Shown: positions 1 through 8,558, counted from the stretch's first letter. The stretch: DNA of 64,000 nt from CAYVQA01 sp045119035 (GCA_045119035.1 JBGVCU010000042.1:1-64000); one strand, 5' to 3'. The notes: generated by a model from the sequence alone, not told the origin. Numbers and translations: made by a program.

Positions 1-94
1 CAATAGAATATTAACTTCGGTTCTTAATTGGAAAAGTCCTATTGAAAAACGTAATGAACTTATAAATTTAGGTTATATAAATTATAACATATAG
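1..94 (+). CDS. Transposase C-terminal end (partial, cut by window edge)
   Basis: An open frame enters from the left edge and stops at TAG (92-94), encoding about 30 residues. The segment has the NWKSP(I)EKR pattern seen at the C-terminal end of IS3-like/rve-type transposases, where a basic tail follows an N-W-x-S-P motif. Only the end is visible, so neither integrity nor family can be settled. It could be the 3' end of an insertion sequence lying to the left. Bases 95-209 hold no gene that I can see. Confidence 0.4.
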   Translation, partial: NRILTSVLNWKSPIEKRNELINLGYINYNI

Positions 95-209
95 ATTTTT
101 TATTTTTTAAATTTTGGTCTCACATCATTGACAAATCAACAATAAACTATATAAGAAATATACTAAATTTATTATGTAAATAAAAAGAAAGAATTAGACA
201 TAAATTTGT

Positions 210-752
210 CTAATTCTTATAATAAATCTCTTTAAAAACTCTATCTGCAGCATCTTCATCTTTTAAATATTTGACTATTTCATAAGCAAATTCAAAGACA
301 GTTCCGCATGCTTTAGAAGTAATATGATTGTTTTGTACGACTACGTTATTACCTAAATAAGTACCCTTTGAGTATTTTTCAAATGAAGGAAAACAAGTAA
401 ATTCTTCATTATCTAATAATCCAAGTTTACCTAAAAGACTTGGAGCAGCACAAATTGCAGCAATTAATTGTTTCTTTTGTTCAAAATGATTAATTATTTT
501 AAATGTCTTTTCATCTTCTAAATGATTTAGTACAGCACTTCCACCTGGAATAACTAAAAACGAATAATCGTTTAAATTTAAATTATCAATATGATTAGAA
601 CACTTAATTTCTAAACCATATTTTGAATTTACATTTAAATTATCTTCACAAGATACAGTATCAATTAAAATATTTGCTCTTTTAATTAAATCAATTGTAA
701 CAATTGCTTCTGCATCTTCAAAATTATTCTTTAATAAAATTAATCCTTTCAT
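210..752 (-). CDS. DJ-1/PfpI family protein
   Basis: A 180-residue protein of the DJ-1/ThiJ/PfpI superfamily, members of which act as glyoxalase/deglycase-like or redox-protective proteins. The nucleophile elbow A-A-I-C-A-A-P is visible with Cys about 101, preceded by the V-I-P-G-G turn near residue 68 and an acidic residue near position 12-15. I choose the ATG at 752 because AAGGAAG lies just upstream. A longer frame opens at 794 but would overlap the neighbouring gene. It follows the DUF84 gene by one base, so the two are probably co-transcribed. Family assignment is firm; the substrate is unknown. Confidence 0.85.
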   Translation of the reverse strand: MKGLILLKNNFEDAEAIVTIDLIKRANILIDTVSCEDNLNVNSKYGLEIKCSNHIDNLNLNDYSFLVIPGGSAVLNHLEDEKTFKIINHFEQKKQLIAAICAAPSLLGKLGLLDNEEFTCFPSFEKYSKGTYLGNNVVVQNNHITSKACGTVFEFAYEIVKYLKDEDAADRVFKEIYYKN

Positions 753-753
753 A

Positions 754-1281
754 TTACTTACTTCCTTTATTTTTAAAATATTGATATTGTCCATATAGAA
801 GTTTTGTAATATGTGTAAAAATTTCCATTCTTTCTAAATAATTGCAAGTAAAGTAACCAATAGCTCCTTCTCTAACATTAATTTCATGTTCATCATAATA
901 TTTATCCATTGCATCTTTTAGTTCATAACCTTGATTGATTAAGTTAGCAATTTCTTGAGGAAGGGGAATTCTTGTACCACCAGCAACAAAGCAGTTATCA
1001 TATTCATCAACTAAGGCACCCCAGTTAACTAAATACATAACACCTTGTTCAACATGAACACCAGCTTCAAGTCCAATTCTTAAGAATCCTTCTTTTAAAT
1101 TATATGCTCTATTACAAGCACCTGTAATTGTTTCTGAATCACTTTTTGGTTGATTAGAAACATTTGACGGTGATTCTTTACCATACACTTGATATCCAAG
1201 AGGTTCTAAAATCTCTCTTACACCATTTACTTTATTTCTATTCATAGATCCTACTATGACATTTTTTACTTGTTCTTCCAT
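754..1281 (-). CDS. DUF84 family NTPase (inosine/xanthosine triphosphatase, YjjX-like)
   Basis: A 175-residue protein resembling the DUF84/YjjX house-cleaning NTPases, which hydrolyse non-canonical ITP and XTP so that they are not incorporated into nucleic acid. Visible family marks are the N-terminal VGSMNRNKV segment (nucleotide-binding loop), the central G-L-E-A-G-V motif and the E-G-A-I-G-Y-F-T segment near the C-terminus. The start is preceded by AAGGTG at good spacing. It lies 8 bp after trmB and directly before the DJ-1 gene, in a minus-strand run pepV-trmB-DUF84-DJ-1 that looks like one operon. Confidence 0.8.
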   Translation of the reverse strand: MEEQVKNVIVGSMNRNKVNGVREILEPLGYQVYGKESPSNVSNQPKSDSETITGACNRAYNLKEGFLRIGLEAGVHVEQGVMYLVNWGALVDEYDNCFVAGGTRIPLPQEIANLINQGYELKDAMDKYYDEHEINVREGAIGYFTCNYLERMEIFTHITKLLYGQYQYFKNKGSK

Positions 1282-1289
1282 AATACACC

Positions 1290-1934
1290 TTATTTTTTAA
1301 ATGTTGATTGTAAGAAATAAATTGGATTACCTTTAGCCATAAATTTCTTTTCATATTCTGTTTTAATTATATAAACCTCAGAATCTCGATTATGTAAATC
1401 AAAAGATAAATCTAGGAAAGTCATTCCAAAATTATTCATTGAAACAATGCTGTATTCAAATAATTCTCTATTATCTGTTTTAAACTCAATTTTACCTTCA
1501 TCTTTTAAAATTGTTTGATAGTTTGGTAAAAATCTATTACTTGTAAGTCTACGTTTAGCATGACGTGCTTTTGGCCATGGATCAGAGAAATTTAAAAATA
1601 TTTGTGAAATTTCATTTTCTTCAAAGATTTCTGTTAATTCTTCTGCGTCAACTAATAATAAATATAAATTTGGTAAATGTTCATCATTTAATTTATCTGA
1701 TGCTTGAATTAAAACAGAAGCAAACTTTTCAAGTCCAATATAATTAATATTAGGATTTGTTTTTGCATGTTCAATAATGAAATCACCTTTTCCCATTCCA
1801 ATTTCTAAATAGATTGGGTTATCATTTCCAAATAGTTCATGCCATTTACCTTTATATTCTTTACCAGATTGGATTACATTTTTCTTTGCTTGTTCAATTC
1901 TAACATCAACATTTTTTACATTTCTTCTACGCAT
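1290..1934 (-). CDS. trmB: tRNA (guanine-N7-)-methyltransferase
   Basis: A 214-residue class I SAM-dependent methyltransferase that forms m7G46 in the variable loop of tRNAs. The SAM site Y-L-E-I-G-M-G-K-G lies near residues 43-51, the acidic strand around N-Y-I-G-L-E near 65-70, and the TrmB signature F-S-D-P-W-P-K-A-R-H near 117-126. Length is normal for the family. AGGTGAT precedes the ATG, and the start overlaps the TAG of pepV by 8 bp, indicating translational coupling. Confidence 0.95.
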   Translation of the reverse strand: MRRRNVKNVDVRIEQAKKNVIQSGKEYKGKWHELFGNDNPIYLEIGMGKGDFIIEHAKTNPNINYIGLEKFASVLIQASDKLNDEHLPNLYLLLVDAEELTEIFEENEISQIFLNFSDPWPKARHAKRRLTSNRFLPNYQTILKDEGKIEFKTDNRELFEYSIVSMNNFGMTFLDLSFDLHNRDSEVYIIKTEYEKKFMAKGNPIYFLQSTFKK

Positions 1935-3306
1935 CTAAATCACCTAAGAATAAAATAGCATCTAGGTAAATTAGAATTGCTTGATAAAATGCATCTAGTT
2001 TTAAGTACTCATTTTTTTGATGTGCTACAGTTTCATCACCAGGCATTTCCATTCCAAAAGCAACTGCCTTTTTAAGGGCTCTTGAATATGTACCACCACC
2101 AATTGTTTTAGGTTTATTTACAGTATCATTAGTATGTTTTACATAGATATTATATAAGCCTTCTACAAGTGGATCTTTAGGGTCTACATAGTGAGGTACT
2201 TTATTTGAAAATTCATTTAATGATAAATCATATGGTTTTGTTTCATTTGTTAATACATTAATGAAATTATCAAAATTAAGGCCAATTGGATATCTAATAT
2301 CTAAACTACATTTTGCTTCAACATTTGAAATATCTAAAATACCCATATTGCATGTAATCATTCCCATTTCAATATGTTCGTGATATAAATTTAAATTTCT
2401 CATGTTATGATCAAGATGTAATTTATCACTGATGAAATGTACTAATTTATTATTAGTATATTGTGATAAGAATTTACATAGATATGTTCCAGAGTTAACA
2501 CCTTTTTCAGGTTCCATAGCATGAGCTGCAACACCTAGTACTTCATAAACATATAATCCGTTTTCAACTTTTACTGTACCTTCTAAAGAATTTTCTTTTA
2601 AGAAGTCATTAAATTGACTTGTATGGTTAAGTCTTGTAGCTGCTTTAGTTTTTCCTAAAACAATATTAAATCTTTCTCCACCTTTAATGTATACTAAATC
2701 ATCATCTTCAGTTAATACATTACCTTTAATAAATCCGTGAATAATTCCTTTTTCTCCATAAATTAATGGGAAATCAGCATCAGGTGCAAACCCAATTTCA
2801 GGCATCGGATATTGTGTAAAATAATGATCAATTCCACGCCATCCAGTTTCTTCATCTGTACCTAAAATAATTCTTACTTTATTTTTAAGTGGAATATTAG
2901 CATCTTTAATCATTTTTAATGCAAGGTATGCTGCCATTGTAGGACCTTTGTCATCCATCGCTCCACGAGCAATAACTTTTCCATCTTTAATAACCGGATC
3001 AAATGGATCATGATCCCAATCATCACCTACAGGAACAACATCTAAATGACATAAAATACCAATTAGTTTTCCATCGTTACCGTATTCAACATGCGCCGCA
3101 TAACCAGGATCTACAACAACATTAAATCCATCTTCTTTTGCCATATTAACAAAATGATTTAAACAGTCATTAATTCCTTTACCAAAAGGCATTTCTTTAG
3201 TTTGCGTAGATTCATCTAAGATACTGTTGATTTTAAGTAAATCAACTAATCTATTTAGATATTCTTGTTTATTGTTTTCTAAAATTTGTTTAAAATTTCT
3301 TTCCAT
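1927..3306 (-). CDS. pepV: Dipeptidase PepV (M20 family)
   Basis: A cytoplasmic metallodipeptidase of about 459 residues in the M20 family, likely releasing amino acids from imported dipeptides. The metal-binding motif H-L-D-V-V-P-V-G-D lies in the first quarter, followed by G-A-M-D-D-K-G-P and the catalytic E-E-T-G-W motif. The large lid-domain insertion typical of PepV is present. I choose ATG 3306, which has GGAGG directly upstream, over the longer frame opening at 3327. It is first gene of the minus-strand run that continues into trmB. Confidence 0.93.
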   Translation of the reverse strand: MERNFKQILENNKQEYLNRLVDLLKINSILDESTQTKEMPFGKGINDCLNHFVNMAKEDGFNVVVDPGYAAHVEYGNDGKLIGILCHLDVVPVGDDWDHDPFDPVIKDGKVIARGAMDDKGPTMAAYLALKMIKDANIPLKNKVRIILGTDEETGWRGIDHYFTQYPMPEIGFAPDADFPLIYGEKGIIHGFIKGNVLTEDDDLVYIKGGERFNIVLGKTKAATRLNHTSQFNDFLKENSLEGTVKVENGLYVYEVLGVAAHAMEPEKGVNSGTYLCKFLSQYTNNKLVHFISDKLHLDHNMRNLNLYHEHIEMGMITCNMGILDISNVEAKCSLDIRYPIGLNFDNFINVLTNETKPYDLSLNEFSNKVPHYVDPKDPLVEGLYNIYVKHTNDTVNKPKTIGGGTYSRALKKAVAFGMEMPGDETVAHQKNEYLKLDAFYQAILIYLDAILFLGDLDA

Positions 3307-3378
3307 ATAGACCTCCAAAAACTTCAATTTATTTGAATAATCTTAAGATATCATCTAATAATAAATTGAGGTGAAATT

Positions 3379-3573
3379 ATGAATATTGATATTCGAAAAT
3401 CAGTTCTAGACAACTTACAAAATAACTCAGCAAGTGAAATATATCAAACAATAAAAGATGCAGTAGGTAAAAAAACTGATGTTACTTTACCAGGTCTTGG
3501 TGTTTTGTTTGAAGTAATTTGGAAAAAAGCTGATGAAAAAACTAGAAATGATTTAGTTAATTATTTATTATAA
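3379..3573 (+). CDS. sspI: Small acid-soluble spore protein, SspI family
   Basis: A 64-residue protein matching the SspI minor SASP family: a short N-terminal helix (NIDIRKSVLDNL), then the signature L-P-G-L-G-V-L-F-E-V-I-W at residues 38-49. In Bacillus SspI is made in the forespore and packed in the spore core. GAGGTGAAATT precedes the ATG, and a strong hairpin terminator follows, so it is a single-gene unit transcribed away from pepV. It is direct evidence that the organism, or a recent ancestor, forms endospores. Confidence 0.88.
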   Translation: MNIDIRKSVLDNLQNNSASEIYQTIKDAVGKKTDVTLPGLGVLFEVIWKKADEKTRNDLVNYLL

Positions 3574-3577
3574 AATT

Positions 3578-3605
3578 AAGCCTATTATTGTTAATAGGCT
3601 TTTTT
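3578..3605 (+). terminator. Rho-independent terminator of sspI
   Basis: A 10-bp perfect stem (AAGCCTATTA/TAATAGGCTT) with a 4-base loop is followed by a T-run. It begins four bases after the sspI stop codon. Confidence 0.85.
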
Positions 3606-3615
3606 AGTTAAATTA

Positions 3616-4014
3616 TTATTCAAAATGGCTTGCAAATTCAGCTGATGAACATTTAACTGTATTACCTACAATTAAAACACCGATTTGTAAAGATTTTAAA
3701 GCTTCTAAATTTACTAAACTTAAGTCAGCTACTTCAAATGATACTCTTGTCATTTCTTTTGTAATTTTTTTAATATTTTCTTCTCCACCAAAATATTCTA
3801 AATAAACATTTTTTGTAGAAACACTGTTTGTATTTGATTTTCTATTTTCTTTAATTTTTTTAATTAAAAACTTAACACAAACAACCATTGTTAAAGCAAA
3901 AATTGGAACAAAGAAACAACCAATAGCAATCCACATTGCTACTTTTCCTAAAATTTCATTTTCCTTTTCTGAGACTTCAGTTAAAAATTTGATATAGTAA
4001 AATAAATTATTCAT
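3616..4014 (-). CDS. Membrane-anchored orphan PTS EIIB-like domain protein
   Basis: A 132-residue protein with one membrane segment (about 25-50: VAMWIAIGCFFVPIFALTMV) and a C-terminal domain resembling the EIIB domain of glucose-type PTS permeases: L-E-Y-F-G-G-E-E-N-I, then T-R-V, then I-G-V-L-I-V-G-N-T-V. In active EIIB the T-R is preceded by the phosphorylated Cys of a C-x-T-R motif. Here the segment reads K-E-M-T-R, so the phospho-acceptor appears to be missing. ATG 4014 has GGAAGGAA upstream and is preferred over the frame opening at 4101. No other PTS genes are nearby. It is probably a non-catalytic, possibly regulatory EIIB relative. Confidence 0.6.
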   Translation of the reverse strand: MNNLFYYIKFLTEVSEKENEILGKVAMWIAIGCFFVPIFALTMVVCVKFLIKKIKENRKSNTNSVSTKNVYLEYFGGEENIKKITKEMTRVSFEVADLSLVNLEALKSLQIGVLIVGNTVKCSSAEFASHFE

Positions 4015-4130
4015 TGTATAATTCCTTCCATTTAAACTAGTATTATTATACAAAAAAACACTCTTTTTTTCAAGTGATATACTAATTACATAAAATAACA
4101 ATTTGATTAATAAACTATATTGGTGATATT

Positions 4131-4898
4131 ATGATTAAAATTATTAAAGCTATAATATTAGGTATTGTCCAAGGTATTACAGAAGTTTTACCAATCTCAT
4201 CTTCAGCACATAATGCATTAATTCATTACTTTATTTATGATACATCAATAAATTTAACAAACGAAATATTCCTACACTTTGCTTCACTACTTGCTCTTAT
4301 AATTTTTATGAGAAAAGATATTTTTAATATAATTAGAAAAATATTTTGTAAAGATTTTAAATATATAATATCAATTATTATAGGATCAATACCAGCACTG
4401 ATTGTCTATTTATTATTTAACAAATATATAAAATCAATACTTACAAACATTACTTTAATAGGATTCTTCTTAATTATTACTAGCTTGATTTTAATTTTTA
4501 TTTATTCATTGTTTAATAATTCTAATAAAAAAATTATATCTAAAACTGATTCTTTATTTATTGGTTTTTGTCAAAGTATTGCTTTAATACCTGGTATTTC
4601 AAGAAGTGGGATGACATTATACGGAGGTTTACTTAAAGGTATTAACTATAAAGAAACAATTAAATTTTCACTCTTTTTATTTCTTGTCGCAAGTAGTGGT
4701 TCTTTAATATTAGAATATAAAGAAATTGCTAGTATTGATTTAAATTTATTTAGTATTATTACTTTTATTACTACATTTTTCTTTACTTTAATTTCTTTAC
4801 ATTTAATTGTAAATAAGATTAAAAGAAAACATTTTTTATATTTTTCTTTATATACATTTCTACTAGGAATCATAGTCATTATTTTTACAATTAGGTAA
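4131..4898 (+). CDS. uppP: Undecaprenyl-diphosphatase (BacA/UppP)
   Basis: A polytopic membrane enzyme of 255 residues that dephosphorylates undecaprenyl pyrophosphate to recycle the lipid carrier of cell-wall synthesis. Both family signatures are visible: G-I-V-Q-G-I-T-E-V-L-P-I-S-S-S-A-H at residues 12-28 and P-G-I-S-R-S-G-M-T near 155-163. They carry the catalytic Glu and the conserved Ser/Arg residues. The ATG follows the ribosome-binding site GGTGATATT, a form used by several genes in this window. It is divergent from the EIIB-like gene. Confidence 0.92.
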   Translation: MIKIIKAIILGIVQGITEVLPISSSAHNALIHYFIYDTSINLTNEIFLHFASLLALIIFMRKDIFNIIRKIFCKDFKYIISIIIGSIPALIVYLLFNKYIKSILTNITLIGFFLIITSLILIFIYSLFNNSNKKIISKTDSLFIGFCQSIALIPGISRSGMTLYGGLLKGINYKETIKFSLFLFLVASSGSLILEYKEIASIDLNLFSIITFITTFFFTLISLHLIVNKIKRKHFLYFSLYTFLLGIIVIIFTIR

Positions 4899-4955
4899 AG
4901 ACACTTTCAACATTTAATATATTGTATATTATATAGTGAAAGTGAGGTGTAGTTA

Positions 4956-5369
4956 ATGGCTTGTGGTACAAATACATATAATATGACAACTATTAATACA
5001 AAAAATACAACAAATGAAAATACAATTGCTGGATTACTTAAAAGAATAGATACATTACAAAGAAATGCAATTGCAACTAATGCATTAAGTACTTGTGATA
5101 ATTGTTTAGTTAATTCAATGTTCAATACTAAACCTATTAATATCTATTGTGGTTGCGATTTATTTACAGCAACATTCAATGGAGTAGATTATACATTATT
5201 TAGAGTTGAAGAAGTAAGAGGTAACGATACTGTTGTTCTTAGATTATTAGAAGTAGTAAATGATGTTGTTACTTGTACAGCAAATACTATTATAGTAAAT
5301 ATTAATGCAATATTTGCTATTCAATGTAATGCTCCTATTAATTGTACAATTAGTTGTTTTCAAGCGTAA
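4956..5369 (+). CDS. Spore coat protein, CotY/CotZ family
   Basis: A 137-residue Cys-rich protein. Paired cysteines occur in the middle (C-D-N-C, Y-C-G-C-D) and at the C-terminus (I-Q-C-N, N-C-T-I-S-C-F). The core resembles the CotY/CotZ outer-coat/crust proteins: a segment of the F-R-V-E-E-V type, an L-R-L-L stretch and an A-I-Q-C motif near the end. These proteins assemble into disulfide-linked layers on the spore surface. It has its own ribosome-binding site (GTGAGGTG) and is followed by two hairpins. Length is close to the family's usual size. CotY and CotZ cannot be told apart here. Confidence 0.75.
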   Translation: MACGTNTYNMTTINTKNTTNENTIAGLLKRIDTLQRNAIATNALSTCDNCLVNSMFNTKPINIYCGCDLFTATFNGVDYTLFRVEEVRGNDTVVLRLLEVVNDVVTCTANTIIVNINAIFAIQCNAPINCTISCFQA

Positions 5370-5381
5370 CTATATATTTTA

Positions 5382-5454
5382 TTAACGCTGAATAGAAAAT
5401 CAAATATTCAGCGTTAATCAACCCTTATTTTTAAAGTCAGAGAAATCTGGCTTT
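5382..5454 (+). terminator. Two tandem hairpins after the coat gene
   Basis: A perfect 13-bp inverted repeat (5382-5394 with 5405-5417) is followed by a 9-bp stem with a GAAA tetraloop (5433-5441 with 5446-5454) and then a T-rich tract. The first lacks a T-run directly after it. The pair probably terminates the coat transcript, but the first stem could instead stabilise its 3' end. Confidence 0.6.
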
Positions 5455-5525
5455 TAAATTTTATTTATTATTTTAAATAAAAAAAATAATTAAATGTGTT
5501 ATAATAGTATAAAGGAGATGATTAT

Positions 5526-5885
5526 ATGAAACTAATGAAAAAATTTACTTTTGTATTAATTTTAACTTTATCTTTACTTACTCTTGTTAGCTGTGGTATG
5601 GAATCATACGCTAAAAAAATTAATAAAAGAGCAGAAAAAGATGATCACATTACTTATAGCGAAGTTGTAAAAAAACTTGGTGAAGATAAAATCATCGATT
5701 TAACAACTGGATCTGATGCTTATGCTAGTGGTATTATTATTAAAGTTAAAGGTGTAACTTCAGTTGAAGAATTAAAACAAAAAATTAATGATGGTGAAAC
5801 TTTAAAAGGTATTAGAGTTATCATTGCTTTAGGAAAAGCAGTATCTGCTGAATATACTGAAATTGATATGAGTAGTGTAAAATAA
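5526..5885 (+). CDS. Small lipoprotein of unknown function
   Basis: A 119-residue protein with a lipoprotein signal peptide (hydrophobic residues 7-22, lipobox L-V-S-C with Cys 23). The mature part is short, charged and alpha/beta-like, with an S-V-E-E-L-K-Q-K-I segment and no catalytic motif that I recognise. The start is well supported by AAAGGAG. A strong terminator follows, so it is monocistronic. A surface-anchored protein exported by Sec is the only safe statement. Confidence 0.75.
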   Translation: MKLMKKFTFVLILTLSLLTLVSCGMESYAKKINKRAEKDDHITYSEVVKKLGEDKIIDLTTGSDAYASGIIIKVKGVTSVEELKQKINDGETLKGIRVIIALGKAVSAEYTEIDMSSVK

Positions 5886-5896
5886 CTCATTATAAA

Positions 5897-5926
5897 AGAC
5901 ATGTTCGATTGAACATGTCTTTTTTT
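5897..5926 (+). terminator. Rho-independent terminator of the small lipoprotein gene
   Basis: A perfect 10-bp stem (AGACATGTTC/GAACATGTCT) with a GATT loop is followed by six T residues. Confidence 0.88.
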
Positions 5927-5934
5927 ATGATCAT

Positions 5935-6414
5935 GTGAATTACTTTAGGGTTTGAGTATACCAGTGAATTAGTTTAGGGTCTCCCTATACTTCTTCACTG
6001 TTTTTTTTGTTATAATATAATAAACACACAAGAAAGGACCATAATGAAAAATGATATTATTAAATTACTTAATTTGGAACAGAAAACTTCTTATTCACTG
6101 GAAAGACGAAATAAAAAACTCCTTCATTAGATACCAAGGAAAGAGACTTTCCAATGGGCCTATTGAAGGAGCTAATTCTAGAATCAAAACGATTCTAAAA
6201 TCTGCTAATGGATACACTAATTTTAATAGACTAAGAAACAGGATTATGTATTCATTAAACAAAGACATCCCTATAAAAGGGAACCGTAAACGTAAGTAAA
6301 CTTACGTTTATATTATAACATTTATTATGTGTGTTTGACCCTAAAGTTTTTCACAGGGTTTAAAACACTGAACTAATTCACAGGTGTAATTACTTGAACC
6401 CTAAACTAATTCAC
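5935..6414 (+). mobile_element. Decayed, internally deleted ISL3-type element
   Basis: The element is bounded by repeated ends. On the left, GTGAATTACTTTAGGGT (5935-5951) and GTGAATTAGTTTAGGGT (5964-5980) occur in tandem. On the right, the complementary ACCCTAAA...TTCAC form occurs at 6338-6354 and 6398-6414, with a partial copy near 6371. Between them lies a transposase reduced to about 250 bp. At roughly 480 bp it is about a third of a full ISL3 element and could only move if a transposase were supplied in trans. Confidence 0.7.
6044..6299 (+). pseudogene. ISL3-family transposase remnant (internal deletion plus frameshift)
   Basis: An ATG at 6044 with AAAGGA upstream opens a frame reading M-K-N-D-I-I-K-L-L-N-L, typical of an ISL3 transposase N-terminus, but that frame soon stops. 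From about 6100 the neighbouring frame reads the characteristic ISL3 C-terminal end, including S-N-G-P-I-E-G-A-N-S-R-I-K and N-F-N-R-L-R-N-R-I. The middle of the gene, with the DDE catalytic core, is gone. A hairpin (AAACGTAAG/CTTACGTTT) overlaps the stop codon. It cannot encode an active transposase. Confidence 0.75.
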
Positions 6415-6590
6415 AGGGCCAAAATGATATCATCTCTTTTCTCCAAAGCGTGAACATTAAAATCATTAAGTTTAAAATGAATATTTCTAATAACAAATAA
6501 AAATAATATAATTAAAATAATTATTTTATAATTTCATCTTTCTAATTCTTTAATAATAATAATAATAATAATCGATTTTTTCCTATCATT
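6415..6590. other. Intergenic AT-rich stretch with an AAT microsatellite
   Basis: No gene is visible between the ISL3 remnant and pncB. The stretch is almost pure A/T and contains a short tandem run of AAT trinucleotides around 6553-6572. No convincing terminator for pncB was found here. Confidence 0.5.
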
Positions 6591-8012
6591 TTATTTAATA
6601 TCAGACAACATTTTATATTTTAAATCATATAATTTTTTCGATAAATCAACGTAATAATTATGAGGATTAGAAAATCTTTTAACTTCATCCCATAACATTT
6701 GATATTGCTCTTCAGCATATTCTTTAACTTCTTTTGTAGAAGGTAAATTATATACTTGTTTACCATCTTTAAAAATTAAAACATGTTGATCTTCAATTTT
6801 GTAGTTTGTAAATGTTCTTTGTTTCCAAGGTTGGCTTTCTGAAAAAATAGTTAGTTCTTCTTTACCATCATATACTTCATCATGTAAAGCAATTAAGTCT
6901 GCAATCATTTTTCCATCTTCAAAAATACGATATACTTTCTTATAACCTGGATTTGTAATCTTAATTACATTTTCACTTCTTTTGATTTTAGGAACAATTT
7001 GACCTTCTTTTTCAACAGCAACAAGTTTATATACACCACCAAAAACAGGATCAGTCTTAGATGTTATAAGTTTTTCACCTACACCAAAAACATCAATTTT
7101 TGCTCCTTGTTCTAAAACATCTTTAATAATAAATTCATCAAGAGAGTTAGATATACAAATTGTACATTCAGTATAACCTGCTTCATCTAACATTTTTCTA
7201 GCTTTTTTAGTAAGATAAGTAATATCTCCAGAATCAATTCGAATACCACATTTTTTAATTCCAAGTGGTTTTAATACTTCATCAAATGCTTTTATAGCAT
7301 TAGGGATACCACTTTTTAAAACATCATATGTGTCAACTAAAAGTGTAGCATTATGAGGATATCTTGTGCAATATTCTTTAAATGCTTCATATTCAGTATC
7401 AAACATTTGAACCCAAGAATGTGCCATTGTACCTAAAGAAGGAACTCCATATAACTGATCAGCCACAGTACAAGCAGTACCAACGCACCCAGAAATATAA
7501 GCAGCACGAGCACCTAAAACAGCGGCTGATGCACCATGAGCTCTACGTGAACCAAACTCTAAAATAGGTCTACCTTTTGCTGATTCAACGATTCTTCTTG
7601 CTGTTGTAGCAATTAAAGATTGGTGATTTACAAGTAATAATAAATATGTTTCAATAATTTGAGCTTCAATTGTTGTAGCTTTAATTGTTAGAATTGGTTC
7701 ATTAGGAAAAATTATACTTCCTTCTTTAAATGAATAAATATCACCAGTAAATTTGAAATTTAAAAGATATTCTAAAAATTCATCACTAAATGTATTTTTT
7801 TCTCTTAAAAACTCAATATCTTCTTTTGTAAAATGAAGTTCATTAATATATTTAACAATTGATTCTAATCCACAAAAAACAGCATATCCACCGCCTTTAG
7901 GATTAGTTCTATAAAATAAATCAAAATAACAAATTTTATCTTTTAAAGGACTATTGAAATAACCATTAGCCATTGTTAATTCATAAAAATCCATTAACAT
8001 TGCATGATTCAT
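6591..8012 (-). CDS. pncB: Nicotinate phosphoribosyltransferase
   Basis: A 473-residue enzyme that converts nicotinate and PRPP to nicotinate mononucleotide in NAD salvage. It starts M-D-F-Y-E-L-T-M-A-N-G-Y-F, typical of the long Gram-positive form. Other recognised segments are E-F-G-S-R-R-A-H-G near residues 150-160 (containing the phosphorylated His), L-V-D-T-Y-D-V near 225, and I-R-I-D-S-G-D-I near 255. The ribosome-binding site is GGAGG. It overlaps the preceding pncA-like stop codon, forming a two-gene salvage operon from nicotinamide to nicotinate to NaMN. Confidence 0.93.
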   Translation of the reverse strand: MNHAMLMDFYELTMANGYFNSPLKDKICYFDLFYRTNPKGGGYAVFCGLESIVKYINELHFTKEDIEFLREKNTFSDEFLEYLLNFKFTGDIYSFKEGSIIFPNEPILTIKATTIEAQIIETYLLLLVNHQSLIATTARRIVESAKGRPILEFGSRRAHGASAAVLGARAAYISGCVGTACTVADQLYGVPSLGTMAHSWVQMFDTEYEAFKEYCTRYPHNATLLVDTYDVLKSGIPNAIKAFDEVLKPLGIKKCGIRIDSGDITYLTKKARKMLDEAGYTECTICISNSLDEFIIKDVLEQGAKIDVFGVGEKLITSKTDPVFGGVYKLVAVEKEGQIVPKIKRSENVIKITNPGYKKVYRIFEDGKMIADLIALHDEVYDGKEELTIFSESQPWKQRTFTNYKIEDQHVLIFKDGKQVYNLPSTKEVKEYAEEQYQMLWDEVKRFSNPHNYYVDLSKKLYDLKYKMLSDIK

Positions 8013-8536
8013 TAGATAACCTCCACGTGAATTCCTTCTAAAATATCAAAAGTTTCATTATTTAATTTTTCATCAAAAGATGCTGTTGCACTTCTATCCA
8101 CAATAATTTTAGCATTTGGAAGAGCAGCTTTTACCATAACAACATTTGTTAATACACAAATATTAGAAACAAGACCACATACTTCTACTTCATCATATGG
8201 ATGATTTTTTAAATAGTTAGCAAGGTCAAGTGAAGGGAATGTTTCTTTTAAAAATGAAACATCTTCTTCCTTATTATATAAGGAAGAAACTTTACCATAC
8301 AATTCATGACCTTTTGTCCCTAAAATACAATGTTTAACAGGAAGTTTACTTCCTTCTAAAGTATCAAGGTATTCTTCATAATGTGTATCAAAAGTATAAA
8401 TAACATCATTATTACTATTCTTATAATTTAAAATTTTATTATAAATAATATCATCTAGTTCTTTAGCTTTTTCAAATCCTAAAGATCCATCTACAAAATC
8501 ATTTTGAAAATCAACTACAATTAATAATTTTTTCAT
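8012..8536 (-). CDS. pncA: Nicotinamidase-like cysteine hydrolase
   Basis: A 174-residue isochorismatase-superfamily hydrolase. The catalytic Asp lies in V-V-D-F-Q-N-D-F (about residues 6-13), the metal-site segment is F-D-T-H-Y-E-E-Y, and the nucleophilic Cys is in G-L-V-S-N-I-C-V-L-T-N (about 130-140). Coupling with pncB supports nicotinamidase activity, giving nicotinate for the next enzyme. ATG 8536 is chosen because AGGAGAAAT lies upstream; the longer frame to 8569 overlaps the neighbouring gene. The substrate is inferred from context. Confidence 0.85.
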   Translation of the reverse strand: MKKLLIVVDFQNDFVDGSLGFEKAKELDDIIYNKILNYKNSNNDVIYTFDTHYEEYLDTLEGSKLPVKHCILGTKGHELYGKVSSLYNKEEDVSFLKETFPSLDLANYLKNHPYDEVEVCGLVSNICVLTNVVMVKAALPNAKIIVDRSATASFDEKLNNETFDILEGIHVEVI

Positions 8537-8558
8537 AATATTTCTCCTATTATAAATA

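Noticed and set aside
1565..1747. A 60-codon plus-strand ORF inside trmB
   Set aside because: It is a shadow of the minus-strand trmB frame, with low-complexity composition and no ribosome-binding site.
6051..6299. An intact 82-residue gene at the ISL3 remnant
   Set aside because: The frame begins within the frameshifted junction; the better reading is the deleted transposase starting at 6044.
6553..6572. AAT trinucleotide tract as a phase-variation switch for pncB
   Set aside because: It lies downstream of the pncB stop codon, not in a promoter or coding region.
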